From Gammaproteobacteria bacterium (lineage in GTDB: Bacteria; Pseudomonadota; Gammaproteobacteria; Steroidobacterales; Steroidobacteraceae): a stretch of DNA of 43,165 bases. This document shows, in pieces, positions 32,888 to 40,612 of the stretch. The stretch spans positions 1-43,165 of the forward strand of contig JASHTF010000335.1 in assembly GCA_030040715.1 (NCBI GenBank), written 5' to 3'. Each line of letters opens with the position of its first letter. Position 1 is the stretch's first letter. The notes beneath the pieces are model-generated. The model did not search any database, had not been told where the DNA came from, and saw only the letters and a program-made list of their open reading frames with translations. Position numbers and translations under genes: made by a program.

Positions 32888-35647
32888 TCATACAGGGGAG
32901 CGCGCAAGCGCGGCGCGTATCCGCGCCGGCGTGGCGGGAATGCTGGTGAGGCGGATACCAACGGCGTCGTAGATGGCATTCAGAATGGCCGGCGCCGTAG
33001 GTATCAGCGACGGCTCTCCGACCCCCTTGGCACCATACGGACCCAGCGGATCTCCATCCTCGATCAGGTGTATTGATATCGGCGGCACATCGCCTGAGGT
33101 AGGGATCAAGTAGTCGTGCAGGTTGTCGGTGCGGCCGCTGACATACTCTTCCATCAGCGCAAAGCCGATGCCTTGCGCGATTCCACCGTAAATCTGTCCC
33201 TCGACCAGGGTCGGATTGATCGCGCGCCCGACGTCGTGCGCGGCGTGGATTCTGATCAGACGTACGGTACCGAGCTCGCGGTCTACCTCGAGCTCGGCGA
33301 TCTGGGCGCCGAACGCATAGCTCGCGTATGGAACGCCCTGGCCGTTGGCATCCAGCGGGACGGTGGGTGGATTGAAATACCCTTCACCGCGCGCGACGTC
33401 GCCGTGTTCGTCCGCCGGCAACTGCGCCAGGTCCAGGCGTAGCTCCCGGGCACCCTCGTCGGCAAGCAGCACCGTGCCCTGCAGCGCCAGTCGCGCGCGC
33501 TGTGAGGCACCGATGAGCTTGAGCAGCTCACGTCGCAGCGCCTCACCGGCAAATTTGGCGGCGTTTCCGGAGATGAACGTCTGCCGCGATGCCGAGCTCT
33601 TGCCGGCGTCCGCGGTCAGGTCGGTATCGCCCATCACCTGATCGACCAGTGCCAGCGGTAATCCGACCGCGTCGGCAAAAATCTGCGGCATGATCGTGGC
33701 AGTTCCCTGGCCGATCTCCTGTGCCCCATTGTAGAGAAACAGCCTGCCGTTTCGCCTCAGCGCTCCCACCATCGTCGATGGGTTAGCGAACACCGTGACG
33801 CCGATCCCGTACCACATGCAAGCGATCCCTACACCGCGCCGCAGCGGCGATGTCGCCCGGCCGGGATCGCCGTTGAACTGCCGTCGATCCGCCAGCGCCT
33901 GCGTCCAGGCGGGGCGTAGCCGCTGCAGACATTCAGCCAAACCAGCGCTCGCGGTGAGACGCTGCCCCGTCGCCGTCACCTGGCCCGCGCGCAGCGCATT
34001 GCGATACCGGAATTCCAGTCGATCGATGCCCGCCGCTTCCGCGAGCTCATCGATCAGCGTCTCGGTGATGACGACGCTCTGTGGGACCCCAAAACCCCTG
34101 AAGGCACCGGCGACCGCGTTGTTCGTGAATACCGCGCGCGTCAACGCGCGCACGGCGGGTACGGCGTACGGTCCACTCGCGTGGACCGGAACGCGATTCG
34201 CGACCGTGCTGCCGAAGGAGGCATAGGCGCCGGTGTTGAAGTCTGCCGCGAAGTCGATTGCCGTCAGCAGGCCGTGCGCGTCACAGCCGATGCGCGCTCG
34301 GATGCGCGCCGGATGACGCTTGGTGGTGGATATCATCGACTCGGATCTCGAGTAGGTATGCCGCACCGGGCGCTTGAGTTTCCAGGCGGCGACCGCGATC
34401 AGTGGCTGGATGGCGATGTCGAGTTTGCCGCCGAACCCGCCACCCATCGCCGACGGCACGATGTGCACGCGGTCGTCGGGCAGCTTCAGCATGCGCGCAA
34501 TCTCTTCCCGGTCCATGTACGGCGTCTGGGTGCAGGCGAAGATGCGTAGACGTTCGCCGTTCGCATCCGAGAACACCTCGGCATAGCCGGCCTCGGGTTC
34601 GATATAGGCGTGCTCGATGTATTGCGTGCGCCCTTCCGCCTGCGCGACGTGCGCGGACGCTCGCAGCGCCGCCGCAGCGTCGCCCCTCACGACGCGACCG
34701 CGGCAAAGCACGTTCTCGGGGGCAAACTCGTGTATCAGATCCCCGGTCGCGGTCAGTGCTTGCTCCGGCTCTGTCAGGGGCTGATGCGGAAACCAGGTAA
34801 TCGGAACGTCGGCTTCGGGAATCGCCGCGAGCGCATCGTGTTCCCCCACGAGGCACAGGACCGCTTCCCCGCGGAAACGCACCTGCTCCACGGCGAGCGC
34901 GGGCTGATCCTTGAGATCGGGAACGATCGAGAAGCGGTTGTCAGGGATGTCCTGGGCGGTGAGGATCGCGACGATGGCTGGATACCTGGCTCGGAAGGCG
35001 GGTAGATCTCCGAGCACGAAGCGCGCCCGCGCGTAGGGCGATCGGACGATTCTGAGCGACAGGGCGTCGGTCGGCCAAAGATCAGCGCCGTACTTTGCCT
35101 TCCCCGCGACCTTGTCCGGGCCATCGAGCCGCACGATGCGACTGCCGACCGCCTGGGCGTCGGCGGGCTGGTCGACCGGCGCGCTGGTCGCGTCCCGAAT
35201 GGCCGCCACGATCTGGCGATAGCCGGTACAGCGACACAGCACTCCGCCGATCGCTGCTTGAGCTTCGGCCTCTGTCGGGCTCGGGTTGCGTCTGAGCAGA
35301 TCCGTCGCTGCCATCAGCATGCCGGGCGTACAGATTCCGCATTGTGCCGCGCCGTGCCGCAGGAACGCGCGTTGCAGTGCATTCAGCTGACCGTCCTCTG
35401 CCAGACCTTCGACCGTCACGACCTCCTGATTGGCCGCCTGCCCTGCCGCCATCAGACAGGCGCACACCTGTCTGCCCGCGACCAGAATCGTGCAGGCACC
35501 ACAGTCTCCCGCGTGACAGCCGATTTTTGTACCGGTGAGCCCGAGATCCTCGCGCAGCACCTCGGACAGCCGCCTGGCCGGGTCGACGGACAATTCGACC
35601 GGCCGGCCGTTGACGATAAAGGCGAGCGTGCGGGTGGTGTCATCCAT
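32888..35647 (-). CDS. Fused [2Fe-2S]-Mo hydroxylase subunit, system B
   Basis: 919 residues from the ATG at 35647. It joins an N-terminal FeS domain (about 1-152) to a complete Mo-binding subunit (about 165-919). Cluster ligands are Cys44, Cys49, Cys52, Cys64 and Cys103, Cys106, Cys138, Cys140. The Mo part has MGGGFGGK (401-408), the active-site loop GAFRGFG (514-520), GQGTATIMPQI and catalytic Glu878 in KGVGE. This FeS-Mo fusion without an internal FAD domain is the layout of Desulfovibrio aldehyde oxidoreductase Mop (907 residues). Here, however, a separate FAD subunit overlaps it by 8 bases. It is clearly a different branch from system A. Predicted to be a cytoplasmic hydroxylase of an unknown substrate. 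Confidence 0.94.
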   Translation of the reverse strand: MDDTTRTLAFIVNGRPVELSVDPARRLSEVLREDLGLTGTKIGCHAGDCGACTILVAGRQVCACLMAAGQAANQEVVTVEGLAEDGQLNALQRAFLRHGAAQCGICTPGMLMAATDLLRRNPSPTEAEAQAAIGGVLCRCTGYRQIVAAIRDATSAPVDQPADAQAVGSRIVRLDGPDKVAGKAKYGADLWPTDALSLRIVRSPYARARFVLGDLPAFRARYPAIVAILTAQDIPDNRFSIVPDLKDQPALAVEQVRFRGEAVLCLVGEHDALAAIPEADVPITWFPHQPLTEPEQALTATGDLIHEFAPENVLCRGRVVRGDAAAALRASAHVAQAEGRTQYIEHAYIEPEAGYAEVFSDANGERLRIFACTQTPYMDREEIARMLKLPDDRVHIVPSAMGGGFGGKLDIAIQPLIAVAAWKLKRPVRHTYSRSESMISTTKRHPARIRARIGCDAHGLLTAIDFAADFNTGAYASFGSTVANRVPVHASGPYAVPAVRALTRAVFTNNAVAGAFRGFGVPQSVVITETLIDELAEAAGIDRLEFRYRNALRAGQVTATGQRLTASAGLAECLQRLRPAWTQALADRRQFNGDPGRATSPLRRGVGIACMWYGIGVTVFANPSTMVGALRRNGRLFLYNGAQEIGQGTATIMPQIFADAVGLPLALVDQVMGDTDLTADAGKSSASRQTFISGNAAKFAGEALRRELLKLIGASQRARLALQGTVLLADEGARELRLDLAQLPADEHGDVARGEGYFNPPTVPLDANGQGVPYASYAFGAQIAELEVDRELGTVRLIRIHAAHDVGRAINPTLVEGQIYGGIAQGIGFALMEEYVSGRTDNLHDYLIPTSGDVPPISIHLIEDGDPLGPYGAKGVGEPSLIPTAPAILNAIYDAVGIRLTSIPATPARIRAALARSPV

Positions 35648-36497
35648 CGCACAGCTCCCGGACGGCACGCGGCAGCAGCATCGCGACGGCGTCAAGACGA
35701 TAGGCCGCCGAGCCGCGGATATCATCGATCGGCGACAGCTCGGCAATGGCTTTCGGGACCACAAGCGCGCAGGCGGCCGTGGGATCGAGGCCGAGGAGCT
35801 GCGATTCGATCGACCTCAGTCGCTGTGCACGCGCCGAGCAGGAGCCGACCGCGACGCCCGCGTAGCTGATGCAACCGGCCGCGTCGAAGTCAAGTGTCAC
35901 CGCGAGCGACACGATCGAGATCACCAGGTAGGCGCGCGCTCCGAGCTTGTGAAACACCGAGCGGGCACGGCGTGAGCGCGGCGGGATACGGATCGCGGTG
36001 ACTAATTCGTCGGCCGCGCAGGCGGTACGGCGCGATCCGAGGACGAAATCCTCCAGCGCCACGGTGCGCACACCTCGAGTCGAGGCCAGATCGATCCGAG
36101 CCGACAGCGCCAGCAGCGGCGGCACGCCGTCGGCCGCGGGCGATGCGTTGCAAAGATTCCCCGCGATGGTCGCGACGTTTTGAACCTGCTCTGCTCCGAC
36201 CTGAGCGGCAGACTGCTTGAGTGCCCGAAACCAGGCGGGAAGGAGCTTGCTGTCGCGCACCTCGGCCCAGGTCGCGGTGGCCCCAATGGTGATCTCCGCC
36301 TCATCGGACCGTATGCCGCGCAGACGTTTGATCGCCGTGATGTCCAGGATGGACTGGCGCAACCGGTCCGGCATCGGCACACCGGTCGCATACAGATCCG
36401 TGCCGCCAGCGAGCACGACGCGTGGCGCCGCGGCCAGCGTTGCCAGTGCCGCCGAGAGCTCGGTGGGGCGAACATATTGTGCTGAGTCGGGCCGCAT
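35640..36497 (-). CDS. FAD-binding subunit of Mo hydroxylase, system B
   Basis: 285 residues from the ATG at 36497; first gene of the leftward operon. FAD-binding signatures are VLAGGTDLYA (28-37) and the ATIAGNLCNASPAADGVPPLLAL segment (about 108-130). A C-terminal flavoprotein domain (about 180-280, with FHKLGARAYLVISIVSLAVTL) follows. It pairs with the fused FeS-Mo protein whose start it overlaps by 8 bases. The promoter of the seven-gene operon should lie upstream of 36497, in the approximately 200-bp divergent gap to the enoyl-CoA hydratase gene. Confidence 0.92.
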   Translation of the reverse strand: MRPDSAQYVRPTELSAALATLAAAPRVVLAGGTDLYATGVPMPDRLRQSILDITAIKRLRGIRSDEAEITIGATATWAEVRDSKLLPAWFRALKQSAAQVGAEQVQNVATIAGNLCNASPAADGVPPLLALSARIDLASTRGVRTVALEDFVLGSRRTACAADELVTAIRIPPRSRRARSVFHKLGARAYLVISIVSLAVTLDFDAAGCISYAGVAVGSCSARAQRLRSIESQLLGLDPTAACALVVPKAIAELSPIDDIRGSAAYRLDAVAMLLPRAVRELCDG

Positions 36498-36697
36498 GTT
36501 CCGTCCACTCAGCGCTATAACTTTAGCGATTTGAAGCAGTTAGCACATCCACCGCGGATCAGCCTAGCTCGGATGCCAAAGCATTTCAAGCCGCATTGAG
36601 CTCTCGGATCTGCCATCGTCGGCGAGCGCAAATCATTGGATAATCGCATCGCCCATTGAGCGCGTTTGAACGGCGAATTAACCGATCGAGGGACTCC

Positions 36698-37561
36698 TTG
36701 GCCAGCAGCGATTCTCCTCCAGGCAACGATGCGAGCGGCGGCGGCGGCGGCGGTGGTGGTGGCGGCGGTGGTGGCGGCGGTGGTGGTGGTCACGGCCGCA
36801 TCGTTATCGAGCGGCACGGCCCCATCGCGCAGCTTACGTTGCACAATACCGACCGTCGCAACGCTCTGTCAGTGCGCATGTGGCAGGAGCTGGCGACGTT
36901 CTGTCGCCAAGCCAAACACGATCACAGCCTGCGCTCGGTGATCGTCTCGGGCGCGGGAGCTGTGTTCTCGGCAGGCGCAGACATTTCCGGCTTCGAAGTG
37001 GGCCGTACGGGATCCGGCGCGCATCAATTCGACGACCTGGTCGAAACGACGCTGGCGCAATTCGAGGAGCTGCCGCAACTATTGGTGGCCGCTATCGCCG
37101 GTCCGTGTATGGGTGCGGGTGCATCGCTCGCCTGTGCGTGCGACTTGCGGGTATGCGGGCGCGATGCCGTCTTTGCCGTCCCGGCGGCACGTCTCGGCCT
37201 CGGCTACGATCCGCGCGGCATCGCACGCATCCGGCGAGTGTTCGGCGAGAACCTGACGAAGGAATTGTTGCTGCTCGCGGCCCGAATCAGCGCGCAGCGT
37301 GCCTACGAGCTCGGCGTCGTTCATCGGCTGGTGGAGGTAGGGGAAGCTGTGCCGAAGGCGAGAGAAATCGCCGAACAGGGAGCCACGCTGGCTCCGCTGA
37401 CGCAATCGGCGGCCAAGGCGGCTGTCCGGGAATTGGGTTCGTATCCGGCACCGAGCGCGGCATTGTTGCAGCGGGTGGCGGCCGCCGATGCGAGCGAGGA
37501 TTACGCTGAGGGCCGCGCGGCTTTTGCGGAAAAGCGCCAACCGAATTTCAAAGGTCGATGA
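36698..37561 (+). CDS. Enoyl-CoA hydratase/isomerase with an N-terminal poly-glycine tract
   Basis: 287 residues if started at TTG 36698, which has GAGGG 5 bases upstream; a further in-frame TTG at 36656 is less likely, and no in-frame ATG precedes the domain. After a short polar leader come 18 consecutive Gly, then a crotonase domain: ITLHNTDRRNALS-like LTLHNTDRRNALSV, the oxyanion-hole segments VFSAGADISGFE and AIAGPCMGAGASLACACDLR, and ARLGLGYDPRGIARI. The usual catalytic Glu position reads Leu-Gly-Leu-Gly, so classical hydratase chemistry is uncertain; it may be an isomerase, hydrolase or C-C bond enzyme. It is convergent with the CoA-transferase, and a role in CoA-thioester degradation fits the neighbours. 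Confidence 0.88.
   Translation: MASSDSPPGNDASGGGGGGGGGGGGGGGGGGHGRIVIERHGPIAQLTLHNTDRRNALSVRMWQELATFCRQAKHDHSLRSVIVSGAGAVFSAGADISGFEVGRTGSGAHQFDDLVETTLAQFEELPQLLVAAIAGPCMGAGASLACACDLRVCGRDAVFAVPAARLGLGYDPRGIARIRRVFGENLTKELLLLAARISAQRAYELGVVHRLVEVGEAVPKAREIAEQGATLAPLTQSAAKAAVRELGSYPAPSAALLQRVAAADASEDYAEGRAAFAEKRQPNFKGR
36737..36790 (+). repeat. GGC/GGT trinucleotide tract encoding 18 glycines
   Basis: 54 bases made only of GGC and GGT codons, in blocks (GGC runs alternating with GGT runs), in frame in the crotonase gene. The mixed codons lower slippage compared with a pure repeat, but length changes of whole triplets would be tolerated without a frameshift. It encodes a flexible leader before the enzyme domain. 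Confidence 0.95.
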
Positions 37562-37605
37562 CGCGCTGCTGATCAGGGAGCGCGACGACGGCGCGGGAAG
37601 ATCAG

Positions 37606-38775
37606 TCAGATCGCTCCGCTCTGCCGTAACGACGCGATGTCGGCGTCGGAGTATCCGAGCGCTCTGAGGATCTCATCGGTATGCTCGCCGAGCCGCGGCG
37701 TTGGCAAGCGCATGGTCGAGGGCGTGCGGCTGAGCTTGATCGCCTGTCCCACCAGCCGCACCGGCCCGCGCGTGGGATCGGTCACCGTCTCGGCAATCCC
37801 GAGGTGACGCACCTGCGGGTCGGCAAATACTTCGTTCATGCGATAAATAGGCCCACAGGGAACGCCGGCTCGGTTCAGTCGCTCGATGAGCTCGGCCGTC
37901 TCATACTGTGAGCTCAGTTTCTCGATGTCGGCATTGAGACTATCGCGATTTTTCAGACGCGACTTCTCGTCCGCGAACGCCGGGTCGCTCGCCATGTGAT
38001 CCGCACCCAGCGCACTGCACAGCCGCCGGAAAATGGCATCGCCCGAGGCTGCGATGTTGGCGTAGCCGTCGCGCGTCTTGAACACACCGGTCGGGATCGC
38101 GGTGGGATGGTTGTTGCCCGCCTGCCCCGCAATCTCACCGCCAATCAGCCAGCGTGCGGCTTGAAAATCCATCATCGCGATCTGGGCGCCGAGCAGATTG
38201 GTCTGCACCCACTGGCCTTGCCCGGAGCGCTCGCGTTCGAGCAGGGCGATCAGGATACCGATCGCACACATCAGACCGGCGCTCAGATCGGCAACGGCCG
38301 TGCCCGCGCGCACCGGCCCTTGCCCCGGCAGGCCGGTGACCGACATGAGTCCGCCCATTCCCTGAGCGATTTGATCGAAGCCGGGCCGGTCACGATACGG
38401 GCCGCTGTCGCCAAATCCGGAAATGCTTCCATAGACGAGCCGCGGATTGATTGATCTGAGACTCTCGTAGTCGATGCCGAGCCGATACTTGACGTCGGGT
38501 CGGAAGTTCTCAACCAGTACATCTGTCTGTTCGACCAGCCGCCGCAGAATCTGCAATCCCTCGGGCTTTTTCAGATTCAGTGTCATGCTGCGTTTGTTCC
38601 GGTGCAGATTCTGAAAATCAGCATCGTCTCGGGAGAATCCGAGGCCACCATCGCCCTGCGCGGATTCGACCTTGATGACATCGGCACCCCAGTCCGCCAG
38701 ATAGCGCACGGTTGTCGGACCGGAGCGCACGCGCGACAGATCAATCACCTTGAGATTTGAGAGCGCAGCCGTCAT
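37606..38775 (-). CDS. Class III CoA-transferase (CaiB/BaiF family)
   Basis: 389 residues from the ATG at 38775 (MTAALSNLKVIDLSR); the open frame runs far upstream but the domain starts here. Family elements are LKVIDLSRVRSGPTTVRYLADWGADVIKVE (8-37), NKRSMTLNLKKPEG (60-73), DVLVENFRPDV, YGSISGFGDSGPY and the RPGFDQIAQGMGGLMSVTG region. By eye alignment, the position of the catalytic Asp of formyl-CoA transferase (GQ-7-D) is Gly196, although Asp203 follows in MMDFQAARW. Some relatives share the DFQAARW stretch, so this could be a subgroup feature. It would move CoA between carboxylic acids, supplying the thioester substrate for the crotonase. It is divergent from the SDR gene. Confidence 0.9.
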   Translation of the reverse strand: MTAALSNLKVIDLSRVRSGPTTVRYLADWGADVIKVESAQGDGGLGFSRDDADFQNLHRNKRSMTLNLKKPEGLQILRRLVEQTDVLVENFRPDVKYRLGIDYESLRSINPRLVYGSISGFGDSGPYRDRPGFDQIAQGMGGLMSVTGLPGQGPVRAGTAVADLSAGLMCAIGILIALLERERSGQGQWVQTNLLGAQIAMMDFQAARWLIGGEIAGQAGNNHPTAIPTGVFKTRDGYANIAASGDAIFRRLCSALGADHMASDPAFADEKSRLKNRDSLNADIEKLSSQYETAELIERLNRAGVPCGPIYRMNEVFADPQVRHLGIAETVTDPTRGPVRLVGQAIKLSRTPSTMRLPTPRLGEHTDEILRALGYSDADIASLRQSGAI

Positions 38776-38917
38776 CGCAAAATGATCTGATCGCAGTGGA
38801 TCGTCCGTCCGGGTGAGCTTGCGCGAATCAACCTGCCTACATACTATCGCTTCCAACAGAACAGTTGCCATCGGACTGCAATCACCTGCCGCTTCACGAC
38901 AGAGCAGAGAGGATCCC

Positions 38918-39742
38918 ATGGATCTAGGCCTCAAGGGCAAATACGCGCTGGTCACCGGCGGCAGCGAAGGCATCGGTGCGGCAATCGCCGCCGTGCTCGC
39001 GCACGAGGGTTGTGATGTCGCGATCTGCGCGCGGCGCGAGCGCCTGCTGCAAGAGACTGCGCGCAAGATCGCTGACGCGAGCGGGCGTCGTATCCTGGCA
39101 ATCCCCGCAGACCTGACCAAGGCGGCCGACGCCAAGAATTTCGTCGACAGCGCTCACAGGGAATTCAGCCGCATCGACATCCTGGTGAATAATGCCGGCT
39201 CAGCTCCGGGAGGGGTCATCGAGGAGCTGACCGAGCAGGATTGGGAGCTGGCTCTGCAGCTCAAATTCATGGGTTACGTCCGCTGCCTGCGTTACACGCT
39301 GCCGTACATGCGCCAACAGGGCGGCGGCCGTGTCGTCAATCTGATCGGCAACGACGGCAATAAGCATTCCTACTGGGAGATCGCGCCGGGCGCCGCCAAT
39401 GCGGCCGGACAGAATTTGACGATCTCACTGGCCGGCCAATACGGCAAGGACAACATCACCTTCTGCGCCGTGAATCCCGGCCCGACTCGCACCGAGCGCT
39501 GGAACCGACTGGTTCGGGCGATGGCCCGTGACTGGAAGGTGCCCTACGAAAAGGCTGATGCCCTGGCTCCGGATAGTATTCCACTGGGCCGCATCGCGAC
39601 CCCGGAGGAATGCGCCTACATGGTCGCGGTGCTGGCTTCGCCGATGGCGGCGTTCGCCAATGGCACGATGATTGACTTCGACGGCGGTCAGGAAAAGGCG
39701 CTGATGGACGTCGGCCGGGACGAGATCTTCCAGAAGGAATGA
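38918..39742 (+). CDS. SDR-family protein lacking the YxxxK pair
   Basis: 274 residues from the ATG at 38918 with GAGAGGA 5 bases upstream; the open frame continues further upstream without a good site. Nucleotide binding is normal: TGGSEGIG (13-20), ARR (38-40) suggesting NADP preference, and NNAG (91-94). The active-site area reads NLIGNDGNKHSYWEIAPGAANAAGQNL. The Ser of the catalytic triad is replaced by Asn145 or Gly, and where YxxxK should stand the residues are Pro157 and Asn161. Tyr152 is five positions off. SDRs with this SYWEI-GAANAA pattern look like a subgroup of their own, from memory. Catalysis by the standard mechanism is unlikely. Its neighbours are CoA-thioester enzymes. Confidence 0.88.
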   Translation: MDLGLKGKYALVTGGSEGIGAAIAAVLAHEGCDVAICARRERLLQETARKIADASGRRILAIPADLTKAADAKNFVDSAHREFSRIDILVNNAGSAPGGVIEELTEQDWELALQLKFMGYVRCLRYTLPYMRQQGGGRVVNLIGNDGNKHSYWEIAPGAANAAGQNLTISLAGQYGKDNITFCAVNPGPTRTERWNRLVRAMARDWKVPYEKADALAPDSIPLGRIATPEECAYMVAVLASPMAAFANGTMIDFDGGQEKALMDVGRDEIFQKE

Positions 39743-39760
39743 TCCCCTGCCGAGCCTCCG

Positions 39761-40612
39761 TCATCGTGGTCGATGGGTCATCCAGCGTCCACCGTCCACG
39801 GCACCGAACAGCTCGAGCAACGCGCGATTGAAGGCCTCGGGCTCCTCGCTCGTGATCGTGTGGCCCGAGCGCGGCAGTACCAGCAGCGCCGCGGTCGGAA
39901 TCGTACGCTTCAACAATACACTGCCGTCGAGACACCACTCATCTTCGTCACCGGTCACGATCAACACCGGCAGCGTCATCTGCGCGAGCCGGTCCTTCAG
40001 CTCATAGAGCGTCGGACGACGCAGCTGCACGTTGAGGATAGTGAGAGCCTGACCCTGAGGGGAATGCTCCGATAACCACTGGCGAAATTGCAGCCAACCG
40101 CGCGGATCCTTCCCCTTGTGCTGCAGTCGTACCGGGTAGCTCGCGTATTTGTCAGCGGCCAGCTCCATGCCGTCATTCAGGAACGAGTCCGCAATCTCGC
40201 GCGCGGATTTCGCAAACTCCTCCCGCGCCCCGGGGGTCGAGCCCCAGCCGCAGCCGGCTACCGTCAGAGAGCGGCAGCGCTGTGGATGATCCAATCCGAG
40301 GTTCAGCGCCGTGTAGCCGCCCATCGATAGACCGACGATATGAGCTTGCTCGATGGCGAGATGGTCCATCAAGGCGATCACATCGTCGCAGGCGATCTTT
40401 TGGGAGTAGGCTTTCGGATCAGTGGGGATATCGGACTTGGGATAACCGCGCGCACTGAAGGTCACGCACCGATACTGGCGCGACAACGGACGAATCTGCG
40501 GCTCCCACATGCGATAGTCACCGGCGTACTCGTGCAGAAACACGACCGCGATGCCGCTGCCGGCCTGCTCGAAATAGATCTTCGCGCCGTCTTTGCTCAT
40601 TACGTGGGGCAT
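39761..40612 (-). CDS. Alpha/beta hydrolase
   Basis: 283 residues from the ATG at 40612; a second ATG at 40600 is possible. The alpha/beta-hydrolase fold shows HEYAGDYRMWEPQI (27-40) near the oxyanion hole, the nucleophile elbow GLSMGG with Ser96 (94-99), Asp in VTGDEDEW (about 216-223) and the catalytic His in PRSGHTITSEEPEAFN (about 244-259). This pattern is like meta-cleavage-product hydrolases, lactonases (PcaD) and other catabolic esterases. The start overlaps the end of the system C Mo subunit by 13 bases, so it is the third gene of that leftward operon and probably acts on its product. Confidence 0.9.
   Translation of the reverse strand: MPHVMSKDGAKIYFEQAGSGIAVVFLHEYAGDYRMWEPQIRPLSRQYRCVTFSARGYPKSDIPTDPKAYSQKIACDDVIALMDHLAIEQAHIVGLSMGGYTALNLGLDHPQRCRSLTVAGCGWGSTPGAREEFAKSAREIADSFLNDGMELAADKYASYPVRLQHKGKDPRGWLQFRQWLSEHSPQGQALTILNVQLRRPTLYELKDRLAQMTLPVLIVTGDEDEWCLDGSVLLKRTIPTAALLVLPRSGHTITSEEPEAFNRALLELFGAVDGGRWMTHRPR

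Noticed and set aside
36666-36941. An ATG-started frame overlapping the poly-glycine tract, giving Ala/Val runs
   Set aside because: It is the same repeat read in another frame (GCG/GTG); the crotonase frame continues with clear homology while this one does not.
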